DNA of 64,000 nt from Leptospira tipperaryensis (lineage in GTDB: Bacteria > Spirochaetota > Leptospiria > Leptospirales > Leptospiraceae): NCBI RefSeq assembly GCF_001729245.1, contig NZ_CP015217.1, forward strand, positions 3,442,001-3,506,000, in the 5' to 3' direction. Position numbers and translations under genes: made by a program. Below, in pieces: positions 30,227 through 43,895 of this stretch (its first letter is position 1; every line of letters begins with the position of its first letter). Below the pieces are notes generated by a model, which was not told the origin of the DNA, did no database searches, and saw only the letters and a list, made by a program, of their open reading frames with translations.

Positions 30227-31054
30227 TTACTCGTTGCCTGGTGTAGACGACTCGGAACCGGGAATCCTAGTTTTTGGAAGTCCGAAATTGGTTTCGTATG
30301 GACTTCTCTTGGTAGACTTATCAGTCATGATTACGATATCGATTCTTCGATTGTATGCCTTTGCTTCCGGTGTTCCGGAGTATTCTACAACCAAGGGTCG
30401 GAACGCTCCAAAACTCACCGCTTGGAACCAAGAAGGATCCAATTTTTCCACGTTGATGATATAGTCCGTCGCGTTGATCGCCCTTGCTCCGGCCAAATCC
30501 CAGTTGTTGATATAAGCCCTTTCTTCTTTTCCGGGCGCGACTCCGGGGTTGACGGCGTCCGCGTCGCAGTGCCCTTCTACTCGAACAAAACGATCGAGTT
30601 CTTTGATCAAGGAACTCGCCTTCTTCAAAGCGATCTTGATCGAATCCGTAAGAACCGCAGAGCCCGGATTAAAATAATCGGCGCTGACGAGAGAGATGAT
30701 CAGACCTCTTTCGTCTTCGGTAATTTTTACCTTACCCGCTTCTACCTCGGGTTTAAAAAGTTCAGTCGCGAGTTTTTTGGATTTTGAAAGTGTCTTCCCG
30801 GTCGTCTGAGAAGGAAGACTTTCAATGTTCATTCCCATTTCCTCAAGTTTCCCTTTGGAAAGAGTTTGACCTCCGTCGAAAAAACCCGTCGTAGTTTTGA
30901 ATGCGGAAAGAATGATCTGCATCTCGATCGCGTTTGTCTTACCGGTAGTATAGAGCATGATGAAGAAACAAAGAAGAAGCGTCACCATGTCCCCGTAGGT
31001 AAGCATATACTCGGGGATATTCTGAATACATTCCGGACATTTTCCTTTTGCCAT
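30227..31054 (-). CDS. motB: Flagellar motor protein MotB
   Basis: The 275-residue protein has the MotB N terminus (CPECIQNIPEYMLTYGDMVTLLLCFFIMLY, quoted in part: YMLTYGDMVTLLLCFFIM) with the proton-channel aspartate in TYGDM, a plug region, then an OmpA-like peptidoglycan-binding domain (RVEGHCDADAVNP and NRRIDIVI). MotB anchors the stator to the wall and forms the ion channel with MotA. It lies 15 bases after motA. Confidence 0.97.
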   Translation of the reverse strand: MAKGKCPECIQNIPEYMLTYGDMVTLLLCFFIMLYTTGKTNAIEMQIILSAFKTTTGFFDGGQTLSKGKLEEMGMNIESLPSQTTGKTLSKSKKLATELFKPEVEAGKVKITEDERGLIISLVSADYFNPGSAVLTDSIKIALKKASSLIKELDRFVRVEGHCDADAVNPGVAPGKEERAYINNWDLAGARAINATDYIINVEKLDPSWFQAVSFGAFRPLVVEYSGTPEAKAYNRRIDIVIMTDKSTKRSPYETNFGLPKTRIPGSESSTPGNE

Positions 31055-31069
31055 AATAAAAGCCCGAGT

Positions 31070-31852
<783 letters not shown>

Positions 31853-31858
31853 AATTTT

Positions 31859-32083
31859 TTATTCCACCCTTTTGAACTGGTCCGGAGAAGATCCCAGAGG
31901 AAACACAAGAATCCGTTTCTTATATTCTAAAATTTTTTCGATGACTTCGGGAATGGATTCCTTTACCACAAACTTTCTATCGTTGGAAAGGGTGATCGTC
32001 GTATCAGGATTGGCTTCAAGGCATTCGATATGAGATGCGTTGAGTACGAATTCGTCCCCTTTCAGTCTGTGAAGTAGAATCAA
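31859..32083 (-). CDS. flbD: Flagellar protein FlbD
   Basis: The 74-residue protein matches FlbD of spirochetes and firmicutes: MILLHRLKGDEFVLNASHIE followed by TITLSNDRKFVVKES, a small beta-rich domain. In Borrelia and Treponema flbD sits between flgE and motA; here a glycosyltransferase gene replaces the flgE neighbour. Its biochemical role is not settled. Gaps to neighbours are 5 and 6 bases, so it is inside the operon. Confidence 0.9.
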   Translation of the reverse strand: MILLHRLKGDEFVLNASHIECLEANPDTTITLSNDRKFVVKESIPEVIEKILEYKKRILVFPLGSSPDQFKRVE

Positions 32084-32088
32084 AACAA

Positions 32089-33189
<1,101 letters not shown>

Positions 33190-33232
33190 ATTGGATTCAT
33201 CGGCAGATTTTGGATTTCTCTGTTTAGAGAAA

Positions 33233-33521
33233 GTAGGAACTCCTTCGTTTGAAGTTCGATGGTCGATGGAGATTTTTTAGAAAAAGTAGGAACTCCTATT
33301 TGCGATTCGGTTTTTTTAGAAAGCGCTTATAGAAAAATTCTAACCTGTTTGTAAAGTTGTTTTGGAAAGAATGTAGGAACTCCCCTGTTTCCCTGTGATT
33401 CTGGTAAAGTGCGGGAACTCTGCGTTCGAGATTTTTCGGTAAACGCCTGATTCTAAAAAGTAGGAACTCCTTCGTTCGAAGTTCGATGATCAATGGGAAT
33501 TCTTGAAAGAGTGGGAACTCC
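33233..33521. repeat. Cluster of GTAGGAACTCC elements
   Basis: Six copies of the GGAACTCC-type element in the same orientation occur at 33233, 33286, 33373, 33411 (GCGGGAACTC), 33460 and 33511 (GTGGGAACTCC). Between the first and fifth copies the sequence TTCGAAGTTCGATG-like is repeated, showing that part of the block has been duplicated. Upstream of the glycosyltransferase operon, this 519-base stretch (33190-33708) has no supported gene. Confidence 0.9.
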
Positions 33522-33708
33522 TAACTACAGCCTCAAGATGACACAAAGCAGTTGTCCCGACAAAGAATCGCCTTTCCAGATCTTCTGTCTCAAAATACGA
33601 CGGGACTCAAGAATTCAGAAAATTTTTGCCGAACGATCCAGGACAAAATTCTTAAGGGACCGATTCGAGATTCAGATTCTCATCACGCTCGCAAAGAAGA
33701 ATTGAATT

Positions 33709-34128
33709 CTATTCTAAATTTATCTGAGAGATTTTTGTAAAAAAAGAATCCGCTTCCACCGGACTTGCAAAGAAATGAACTCCTTCCACAATCTTTCCGT
33801 CAGCAAATTTCCAGAGGACGCAGACGAGATGATTCAAATTGATTCCATCTTCTCGATTTGTAAAAATGTGTTGGCTTTCGATAACGTAATCATCGTTCGC
33901 AGAAACGATCAGTTTTTCGGCTTTCACGTTTGATTTGCCCATGACGGAACTCATCGTATCAAAAAAATGAATCACTTCTTCAAAGCCATTCTTCATTCCG
34001 CTATAAGGATGTTGTCCGGGAAAACTCCACTTTGCATCTTGAGAAAGAACTTTCTTTAAGGACGTCCAATCTCTTTGCACATACGCGTCGAAAAATCGAT
34101 CGATGATTTCTAAATTGGGATGTTTCAA
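33709..34128 (-). CDS. SnoaL/NTF2-like protein
   Basis: The 139-residue protein shows the cone fold of the NTF2-like superfamily: N-terminal RFFDAYVQRDWTSLKKVLSQD, strand pattern AKWSFPG, and YVIESQHIFTNREDG plus KIVEGVHFFASPVEAD at the end. SnoaL-like members bind or isomerise small hydrophobic molecules. There is no partner gene to indicate the substrate. Confidence 0.8.
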   Translation of the reverse strand: MKHPNLEIIDRFFDAYVQRDWTSLKKVLSQDAKWSFPGQHPYSGMKNGFEEVIHFFDTMSSVMGKSNVKAEKLIVSANDDYVIESQHIFTNREDGINLNHLVCVLWKFADGKIVEGVHFFASPVEADSFFTKISQINLE

Positions 34129-34344
34129 AGTAGGATCTCCTTTTATTCGATAAGAATCAAGAGATCAGAAAATTCTTATTTTTAAAAAACTTTTTTCAAC
34201 CTAAAGTTCATTTTTAGTCGCTTCGACATAAATGAATTTTCGAAATCCAGTTGCTACGGACTTAAAGTCCGTTCCATTTTAAGATCGGAAATCCTATATT
34301 CCAAAAGTCTGATAAAAACTGAGCGCGAACGAAGAGAAAAAACT
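34129..34344. other. Intergenic region with 17-bp palindrome
   Basis: No gene is supported here. It holds an 8-1-8 palindrome, ACGGACTTAAAGTCCGT, at 34256-34272; the exact reverse complement recurs at 38842-38858 near lipL41. Confidence 0.8.
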
Positions 34345-35145
34345 TCAGAGTTTCCCGAAATAGTAATCATTCCCGACACTTCCGATAAGAGTCGTTCTCC
34401 GATACAAATTGATCGTAAAGGGAGCGGGTGCGGAACGTTCCAATTTACGATAACCTTCCGTATAACGTCGAGCGTCGTTTCCAAAAATTCTCGCGTCGGT
34501 AAGGAGTTCCATAATATTATCGTAAGTTTCGGGCGAATGAATCATCTGAGGAATCGTTCCACGATTGGATTTTAATTTCTCAGAAATCTCATAGAGGTTT
34601 GTAAAAGAAGCGCGTATGTCTTCTCGATTCTCGCGAATCACTCCCGTAGAGGCGGCGAAAAAATCTTCGAAGTAATCCGCCGACGGAAGAAAGTCGGGAG
34701 CGTGTTGTTCGTCTTCGAGATAAGTAGGCTGGAAGAATGTAGTATCTTCCTTCTCCGAAGAACCCGGATCGATGTCGATCGTTCTTCCGGAAAGAATCGT
34801 ATTCGTCTGAAACGTAATCTTATAATTGTCCCAGAGCGTGATCGGTTCCTTGAGTCGAATCACGATCTCGATCGCTTTTGTTTGATCCTTATTTAAGAAT
34901 CTCTGGTCCCCCACTTCGTCGATCGGAACGACATCCAGGCTTCGAACGATTCCCCTCTCGACTCCCAGAATTCGAACCGGCGCACCCGGATGAATTCCTT
35001 CCAGACGAGGATAATAGATCTTCATAGTGTAAGGATAGTCGTCTATGGTTCCGGCTTTTTCAACCACGGCCATATACATTCCAAGGGAGAATCCTAAGAA
35101 GAAAATGACGCCCGTGAGGATCGTTGTGTGCTTTGAGAGATTCAT
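34345..35145 (-). CDS. MCE (MlaD-like) domain protein
   Basis: The 266-residue protein has one N-terminal membrane helix ([20 protein letters not shown]) and then the MCE domain signature [29 protein letters not shown], with the glycine-proline core [15 protein letters not shown] proteins form periplasmic channels for phospholipid transport between membranes. No MlaE/MlaF genes are adjacent, so partners lie elsewhere. The C-terminal third is helical. Confidence 0.85.
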   Translation of the reverse strand: MNLSKHTTILTGVIFFLGFSLGMYMAVVEKAGTIDDYPYTMKIYYPRLEGIHPGAPVRILGVERGIVRSLDVVPIDEVGDQRFLNKDQTKAIEIVIRLKEPITLWDNYKITFQTNTILSGRTIDIDPGSSEKEDTTFFQPTYLEDEQHAPDFLPSADYFEDFFAASTGVIRENREDIRASFTNLYEISEKLKSNRGTIPQMIHSPETYDNIMELLTDARIFGNDARRYTEGYRKLERSAPAPFTINLYRRTTLIGSVGNDYYFGKL

Positions 35146-35499
35146 AAACGAATTGGTATATTTATAAGATCGGTATTAGATACTTCGCTTTCCAAGAAGG
35201 AATTCTTTTTTTGAAAAAATAATGTCCCAAGAAGAATTCTCTCCGCCGAAAAAGCACCGGATCCTATGACCAAAAATTCTTCCCTTACGATTAGAGTTCC
35301 TTTGTATTCCGGAAGAATGCGGGAACTCCCCTTTTTTTGAGCGCCTCCGAGAGAACGGCCGCCTTTCGAATCTTCAGATTCTCCCGACTTGCAAATCCTT
35401 TCTAAGAATGAGAAGTTACGAACTTCAAAAACAAGCTGTACTTTAGAAAGAAATTCCCGATATTGGAATCAGAGAAGAAATTTACCTCAAGATTTGACT
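35146..35499. other. Gene-free stretch with dispersed elements
   Basis: This 354-base region precedes ftsQ. It has one GCGGGAACTCC copy (35319-35329) and a partial AGAGTTCC copy about 20 bases before it. A frame running through it upstream of the ftsQ ATG has no family support. I see no promoter I can defend. Confidence 0.6.
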
Positions 35500-36246
35500 A
35501 TGAGACATAATCTGATTGACTTTCTAAGAGAATTCGTGCAGAAAAGGAGAAACATTCTCCTCTTGGCTCTTCTGATCTGCATTTTGAGCATGGGGGTGAT
35601 TCTCGGATTTCGTTTTCAAGGAATTCCCCGAGAACTGAATAAGTTAATCATAACGGGGCACGAAAAGCTCAAAACGGAAGAAATCGTCAGAATGCTTGAA
35701 ATTCAGCCCGGAACCTCCTTCGATACTCTGGACTTGGATCTTCTGGAAAAAAAACTCTCCAGGTATCCGAGAGTCAATTCTGCCCGTATCACAAAAAAGT
35801 CGGAAGACCAACTCCTCATCGAACTCACCGAAAGAAAAGCTTCCTTCATCGTAAACTCGGACGGACATCTCTACGAGATCGATTCCGAACACAGAGTTCT
35901 CTCTAAAGACGACGTCCGTGAAAAGGACCTCTGCGTTCTTTCCGGAAACTTTCCCGTAAAAAACGGATTTATCCAAGACGCAAGCTTTCGAGATCTTTAT
36001 AATTCCGTAGAACAGGCTTTTAGAATGTATCCGGCTCTCAAGCCAAGAATCTCCGAAGTTCTTCTTCAAGAAGACGGAGAAATTTTTTTCTTCGCGGACG
36101 AACCGATTCAGTTAAGAATTCAGATCGGAACCCTTCTTCACAGGGATCAGATTCGTAAACTCTACGCAATATTAGCATATTTTGAAAAAGATAAGATTCA
36201 ATCCGAGCTCGTAGATATCAGAGGAGAAGACGCCGTCTATCACTGA
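35500..36246 (+). CDS. ftsQ: Cell division protein FtsQ
   Basis: The 248-residue protein has a cytoplasmic N terminus, one membrane helix ([19 protein letters not shown]) and a periplasmic POTRA domain ([18 protein letters not shown] and TPGT-like motifs), then a FtsQ domain ([22 protein letters not shown], quoted in part: [17 protein letters not shown]). FtsQ bridges early and late division proteins. It directly precedes ftsA and ftsZ, which fixes the call. The start at 35500 gives the normal length. Confidence 0.85.
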   Translation: MRHNLIDFLREFVQKRRNILLLALLICILSMGVILGFRFQGIPRELNKLIITGHEKLKTEEIVRMLEIQPGTSFDTLDLDLLEKKLSRYPRVNSARITKKSEDQLLIELTERKASFIVNSDGHLYEIDSEHRVLSKDDVREKDLCVLSGNFPVKNGFIQDASFRDLYNSVEQAFRMYPALKPRISEVLLQEDGEIFFFADEPIQLRIQIGTLLHRDQIRKLYAILAYFEKDKIQSELVDIRGEDAVYH

Positions 36247-36247
36247 A

Positions 36248-37477
<1,230 letters not shown>

Positions 37478-37500
37478 CCGTCCTCCAAAAGGAAAATACG

Positions 37501-38703
37501 ATGATCCGTTTTGAAGAAGAAACAAAAACAAGTCCCGCAGTTATAAAAGTTTTCGGAGTAGGCGGAGGCGGAATGAACGCCGTCACGCGGATGTCCAATT
37601 CCACTCTCAAAGGAGTCGAGTTCGCGATTCTCAACACCGACGAACAGGTGTTACTCCGCTCTCCCGTGGAAAATAAAATCATCTTAGGAACCAAGATCAC
37701 TCGCGGAATGGGCGCGGGCGGCGATCCCGAACTCGGCTACAAGGCCGCGGAAGAAGATAAGGAAAGAATTCAGTCCGTCGTGAGAGGAGCTGATATGGTC
37801 TTTATCACAGCGGGAATGGGCGGCGGAACCGGAACAGGCGCGGCTCCGGTGATCGCAAAGATCGCAAAAGAAATGAAATGTCTCGTGGTTGGAGTGGTGA
37901 CTCTTCCCTTTTCCTTCGAAGGAAGAAGAAGAATGGAACTCGCTCGTAAAGGAATCGAACAACTTCGTTCCCACGTCGATACTCTGATTCTTATCAACAA
38001 CGATTCTATCTTTCGAGTTGTGGACAAATCCACTCCGATCGATCTCGCCTTTCAGGTGATAGACGATATTCTTCTCAACGCAGTGAGAGGAATCAGCGAT
38101 ATCATCAACAATCCCGGTTTGATCAACGTTGACTTTGCCGACGTAAAGACTATCATGCGCGATACGGGCGACGCCGTTATGGGAGTCGGTGAAGGAAGCG
38201 GAGAAGGAAAGGTAAAAGAGGCTGTGGAATTTGCGATCAACAATTCGTTGTTAGACTCTACTTCGATCGCGGGAGCTTCTTCGCTTCTCATCAACGTTTC
38301 CGGCGGAAAGGATCTTACGATCTCCGATTGGAACGAAGTTTCAGGAATCATTACTTCTCAAGTCGATCCGAACGCGAACATTATCATCGGCCTTCACGAA
38401 GACGAAAGTCTCGCGAACAAAATCCGGGTCACCGTGATCGCGACCGGCTTTAGTAAACGTAATCCTTCCGGTAAACTGATTCAAAATCAGGATCTCAATA
38501 CAAGAGTTCAGGAGAATTACGGCTTTCAGAGAAAGGCGGTGGGAATGGAATCACCTAACGAGAGAAAGGAGTTCCCACAAGAAGATCAGGGAGAATCGCT
38601 TCGACCAAATCCCGGTTCTTTGAGGCTTCGTTCGTCTAACGCACCTAAGTCGGAAGACTACGACATTCCCGCTTATTTAAGAAGAAACAATAGTCCGAAT
38701 TAG
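37501..38703 (+). CDS. ftsZ: Cell division GTPase FtsZ
   Basis: The 400-residue tubulin homologue has the GTP-binding signature [13 protein letters not shown], the synergy motif [13 protein letters not shown] and the C-terminal FtsA-binding peptide [10 protein letters not shown]. The first ATG giving the family start [15 protein letters not shown] is at 37501, with AAAGGA before it. A GGAGTTCCCAC element lies inside the linker region of the gene (38568-38578). A terminator follows. Confidence 0.99.
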   Translation: MIRFEEETKTSPAVIKVFGVGGGGMNAVTRMSNSTLKGVEFAILNTDEQVLLRSPVENKIILGTKITRGMGAGGDPELGYKAAEEDKERIQSVVRGADMVFITAGMGGGTGTGAAPVIAKIAKEMKCLVVGVVTLPFSFEGRRRMELARKGIEQLRSHVDTLILINNDSIFRVVDKSTPIDLAFQVIDDILLNAVRGISDIINNPGLINVDFADVKTIMRDTGDAVMGVGEGSGEGKVKEAVEFAINNSLLDSTSIAGASSLLINVSGGKDLTISDWNEVSGIITSQVDPNANIIIGLHEDESLANKIRVTVIATGFSKRNPSGKLIQNQDLNTRVQENYGFQRKAVGMESPNERKEFPQEDQGESLRPNPGSLRLRSSNAPKSEDYDIPAYLRRNNSPN

Positions 38704-38711
38704 GCGGTCCG

Positions 38712-38725
38712 GGGAGTTCCTACTT
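38712..38725 (+). repeat. GGGGAGTTCCTAC element after ftsZ
   Basis: A copy of the dispersed element, GGGGAGTTCCTAC, lies 9 bases after the ftsZ stop; a further copy, AGGGAGTTCCTAC, lies at about 38907, before the end of lep. Confidence 0.8.
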
Positions 38726-38774
38726 TTTGTAGGATTCTTCAATGATTCTTTCTCGTAACTGTTACAATAAAAAT

Positions 38775-38799
38775 GGCCCGAAGATCTCGGGCCTTTTTT
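38775..38799 (+). terminator. Rho-independent terminator of the ftsQAZ unit
   Basis: GGCCCGA (38775-38781) pairs with TCGGGCC (38787-38793) around AGATC, followed by a run of six T. It lies 71 bases after the ftsZ stop. Confidence 0.9.
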
Positions 38800-38841
38800 G
38801 TTTTTCTATGGAAAGAATCGTTTTTCCGTATTTTATCGGAT

Positions 38842-38858
38842 ACGGACTTTAAGTCCGT
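38842..38858. repeat. 17-bp palindrome, second copy
   Basis: ACGGACTTTAAGTCCGT, the exact reverse complement of the copy at 34256-34272. It lies between the ftsZ terminator and the end of lep. Confidence 0.85.
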
Positions 38859-38915
38859 TTTCAATCTTTTTTTAAAAGACTTTAATTTGTCGTTAGAAGC
38901 TAAAAGAGGGAGTTC

Positions 38916-39248
38916 CTACTTTTCTTCTTCCTTACCGAATTGTTTGCATTCTTTCAAATCCAAAAACTTTTCCTTTCCAAGTTCGCACTGAACCTGTTTC
39001 AAAGTTTTATCCGACATACAACGCAAAACAATCGCCCGGGACATATCCGGCTGGAGAATTTGCTTTAACATTAGCTGTTGCATTCCAGGCGGAATTTCAG
39101 TTTCGGAGGCCTGAGCAATCAACTTCACATTGTGCATTTGGTTTTCGACGCACTCTTCTTCGTTAGGAGTCTTTCTACAATCCAAGAAAAAGAGAAAACA
39201 AAATGAGAATATAGAAATAAGAAAAGCGGACTTGCGCCCGCTTTTCAT
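38916..39248 (-). CDS. lep: Lep, LipL41 expression partner
   Basis: The 110-residue exported protein follows lipL41 on the same strand and has a signal ending in a lipobox-like FFLDC, then a helical domain with six further cysteines in all. Position, size and sequence fit Lep, which is described as required for stable LipL41 in L. interrogans and is encoded in a bicistronic operon just downstream. I start at the ATG at 39248, 27 bases after lipL41; a TTG at 39266 would add six residues. Confidence 0.85.
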   Translation of the reverse strand: MKSGRKSAFLISIFSFCFLFFLDCRKTPNEEECVENQMHNVKLIAQASETEIPPGMQQLMLKQILQPDMSRAIVLRCMSDKTLKQVQCELGKEKFLDLKECKQFGKEEEK

Positions 39249-39275
39249 ACATTGAATCAATTTCAAAGGAATCGA

Positions 39276-40343
<1,068 letters not shown>

Positions 40344-40526
40344 GGAAAGTAATACCAATCCTGTTTTGATTTTGGGGGTAAGGGCTTATTTAAAACTCGA
40401 AATAAATCGTGTCAATATATTTTAAAACACAGGCTTGCAATTTGAATCAGGACCGATTTCTTATCTTGTTTTTTTGATTGTAGCAAGACTTCTCTCAATA
40501 GAAATTGAATGGGACCGGATTTTGCT

Positions 40527-41029
<503 letters not shown>

Positions 41030-41033
<4 letters not shown>

Positions 41034-42004
41034 AAACCCTCGAAGAAATCACCAAAGCACTCAAGAGCACTTATATGGATCATGAAGTGGAAGAAAAACT
41101 TCCTCTGATCCAAGAAATTCAGAAATTAAAAAAAGAAAAGAACGCGGTTCTTCTCGGACATAATTACATGACTCCGGATGTTTTTCATGGAGTTTCCGAT
41201 ATCACGGGCGATTCTCTCTATCTAAGTAAGGTGGCGGCCGACACTTCCGCCGATATCATTCTTTTTAACGGCGTCCACTTCATGGCGGAGACGGCGAAAC
41301 TTATGTCCCCGCAAAAGAAAGTCCTGATCGCGGATTTGAAAGCGGGATGTTCTCTTGCAGAAAGTATTACGAGACAGGATGTAATCGATCTTAAGAAAAA
41401 ATATCCGGGAGTCCCGGTGGTCACTTATGTAAACTGCACAGCGGACGTAAAAGCGGAGACCGATATCTGTTGCACTTCGGCAAACGCGTTACAAGTGGTC
41501 GAATCTCTGGAGAGTGATACGGTCATTTTTTTGCCGGACCAATATTTGGCTGCGAACGTTCAGAATCTTACGAAGAAAAAAATCATCACGCATCCCGGAA
41601 GTTGTATGGTTCACGAGATGTATTCCGCGGATGATATCGAACTTACGAGAAGACAATTCCCCGGTGTTACGGTCATCTCCCATCCGGAATGTAAAACTGA
41701 AGTCGTGGATCATTCCGATTATTCCGGTTCCACTTCTCAGATGAGTGAATTCATTCGTAAATCCGAAGCTAAGAACATTTTTCTAATTACGGAATGTTCC
41801 ATGGGGGACAATCTTCGTTCGGAATTTCCGGACAGACACTTTGTCTCCACTTGTCAGGTCTGCCCTCACATGAAAAGAATCACTCTGGAAAAAATCAGAG
41901 ACGCGCTCCTCTACGATCAGTTCGAAATTCATCTGGATCCGGAAGTCATCGAGAAAGGAAGAATGTCCGTTCAAAGAATGTTGGATCTTTCTTTTAAGAA
42001 GTAG
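41030..42004 (+). CDS. nadA: Quinolinate synthase NadA
   Basis: The 324-residue enzyme has the family motifs [54 protein letters not shown] (quoted in part: [14 protein letters not shown]) and ends near [11 protein letters not shown]. The cysteines in TADVK..ICCTS and CQVC fit [4Fe-4S] ligands. It condenses iminoaspartate and DHAP to quinolinate in NAD synthesis. Its stop codon TAG falls inside the first GTAGGAACTCC unit of the 57-bp repeat array that follows. Confidence 0.98.
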
Positions 42005-42300
42005 GAACTCCTATTTTTTTTCGAAGAGATATGCGGCTTTCGTGAGAATTTTGAAAAGTAGGAACTCCTACTTTATTCTCGAAAAGATTTGCAACTTCGT
42101 GAGAATTTTGAAATGTAGGAACTCATACTTTATTCTCGAAAGGACATGCAACTTCGTAAAAATTTTGAAATGTAGGAACTCACACTTTATTCTCGAAAAG
42201 ATATGCAACTTCGTGAAAATTTTGAAATGTAGGAACTCATACTTTATTCTCGAAAAGAAATGTAACTTCGTAAGAATTTTGAAAAGTAGGAACTCACACT
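42001..42300. repeat. 57-bp tandem repeat array, six GTAGGAACTC copies
   Basis: GTAGGAACTC starts at 42001, 42058, 42115, 42172, 42229 and 42286, exactly 57 bases apart. Between them a diverged spacer (TTTATTCTCGAAAAG-like, then GCAACTTCGT, then GAATTTTGAAA) is repeated. The second copy is a full GTAGGAACTCCTAC palindrome. Because 57 is a multiple of three, both strands stay open and a 109-residue frame with 19-residue repeats appears; I treat it as an artefact. Confidence 0.95.
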
Positions 42301-42467
42301 TTCTAAGATCAACGGTTTCCATCTATCCTCTACAATTCTTCCGGGGATTTGTTTGTCGGAACAAATGTTGAGAGCAGCGAAAAAGACTTGCGTTTCAAAA
42401 AAACAGCAATTCTGAAAAAGAAAAAAATCTACATCGATAAAGAATATTATTATTTAGGAATATAACA
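42301..42467. other. Gene-free stretch before ispF
   Basis: No gene, palindrome or recognisable promoter stands out here. With the preceding array it makes a 463-base gap between nadA and ispF. Confidence 0.6.
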
Positions 42468-42959
42468 ATGTATCGAATTGGAAATGGAATCGATTTTCAC
42501 AAACTGGAAATCAATCCGGAGCGAGCTCTCGTTCTGGGAGGAATCGAATGTGAATCCGAATTTGCTCTTGTGGGGCATTCGGACGCCGATATCATTCTCC
42601 ACGCGATTTCCGACGCGATCTTGGGAGCATTGGCCCTCGGCGATATCGGCCAGTATTTTCCGGACACGGATCCGAAACTAAAGAATATGGACAGCAAGCT
42701 CATTCTTTCCAAATGTTTGGAACTCATGAAAGAAAGAAATTTCGAACTCATCAACGTGGATTGCACCGTGATCGGAGAAAGACCAAAGATCGCCCCTCTC
42801 AAAGAAAGAATTACAAAATCCTTAAGTAGCCTATTATCTCTTCCTGCAGATTGTGTTTCCGTAAAGGCCACCACAACCGAAAAGATGGGAGCTTTGGGAA
42901 GACAGGAAGGAATCGGAACCTTCTGTACGATTCTTTTGGGTAAGAATTCTAAGATTTGA
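42468..42959 (+). CDS. ispF: 2-C-methyl-D-erythritol 2,4-cyclodiphosphate synthase IspF
   Basis: The 163-residue protein has the metal-site motif GIDFHKLEI near the start, the second metal motif [15 protein letters not shown], the [16 protein letters not shown] substrate segment, and the [15 protein letters not shown] terminus. It cyclises CDP-ME-2P to MEcPP in the MEP isoprenoid pathway. Length fits a stand-alone enzyme. Confidence 0.97.
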   Translation: MYRIGNGIDFHKLEINPERALVLGGIECESEFALVGHSDADIILHAISDAILGALALGDIGQYFPDTDPKLKNMDSKLILSKCLELMKERNFELINVDCTVIGERPKIAPLKERITKSLSSLLSLPADCVSVKATTTEKMGALGRQEGIGTFCTILLGKNSKI

Positions 42960-43064
42960 TTCGGATTCTTCTCTAACCTTGATCGTAAACGAATCGTTTT
43001 TTGATTCAAAAAAAACGAATATACAAAACGATTCTTATGTTCGGACTTTCCTCGTGCGGAACTT

Positions 43065-43808
43065 TTACTTTTTCAGAGTGTCTTCGAACGCAATTTTAGA
43101 AATATCCGACTTTAGAAGATTTTTCTTTTCCTTGATCGTTTTTGGAACCCGCATATCGACCTTGTGCAGATTTGCTTTTTGAATGGTAATTTTTTTACCT
43201 TCCAGATTCTCCATCACGACTTCTTTGTCGTCCTGTCCGATTTGTTTTCCGTCGACACTCGAACCGTCTCTCAAAATCGCTCGATCCGTAAAACCGCCGT
43301 TCGGGTCGGGAATCACGGCTTCCAATTCAATAGAACTTTCATCAAAGCCTAGAATTTTAACCTGTGACAAGGAATCGCCCGTCTTCAAATGAACTATTAC
43401 TTTTCCGGAAGCCGCCAATTGATAAAGCGTCTGATCTACCGATTGTTTTTCCGGATTCCAACTGTTCGCAAATAAATTCTCTTCACAAAATTCTATCGTC
43501 CGAGTTCTTCTCACGAGAGTGATCGCCCAACCTCCGACGAGAGTGACCGCGTAGTCTTTCCAGTTTGTGACTTCCGTGATTCTCAAAGTCTGACCTGCGG
43601 GAACGCTGGGTTCTGCTTTACGAAACACCGGAGCCAAACCGAACAAAAAAGAATAAAGAGGTTCAACGGAAGCAACCTTACAAGTCGAATCCGCAGAAGC
43701 CAAAACCGTTCTATGATTTTTATCCTCGCTCAATCTCTGATCGATCTTACAATAAGAAAGAAGAAGGATGATATAGAATGGAAATACAACGTAGAATTTA
43801 ATTTTCAT
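43065..43808 (-). CDS. Leptospiral lipoprotein with repeat of short strands
   Basis: The 247-residue protein has lipobox LLLSYC and a beta-rich mature part with VEPLYSFLFGLAPVF, a transmembrane-like VTLVGGWAITLV, and GDSLSQVKILGFDESSIELE followed by KKITIQKANLHKVDMRV. These short strand blocks recall a small KOW- or SH3-like exported fold. I do not recognise a named family. It is alone, convergent with ispF. Confidence 0.65.
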   Translation of the reverse strand: MKIKFYVVFPFYIILLLSYCKIDQRLSEDKNHRTVLASADSTCKVASVEPLYSFLFGLAPVFRKAEPSVPAGQTLRITEVTNWKDYAVTLVGGWAITLVRRTRTIEFCEENLFANSWNPEKQSVDQTLYQLAASGKVIVHLKTGDSLSQVKILGFDESSIELEAVIPDPNGGFTDRAILRDGSSVDGKQIGQDDKEVVMENLEGKKITIQKANLHKVDMRVPKTIKEKKNLLKSDISKIAFEDTLKK

Positions 43809-43895
43809 AGGCCCTTTTTAACGATTATGGTTTTTCAAGTTTTTGATTGGATTGCAATGAATTCAGAAAAATACATTCAATAAATTTAATGTATT

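Noticed and set aside
42001..42300. Possible CRISPR array
   Set aside because: The whole 57-bp unit is repeated, including the part between the GTAGGAACTC copies, so there are no variable spacers, and no cas gene is present.
42042..42371. 109-residue frame with 19-residue tandem repeats
   Set aside because: It is generated by the 57-bp DNA repeat, which leaves both strands open; no ribosome site and no signal of selection was seen.
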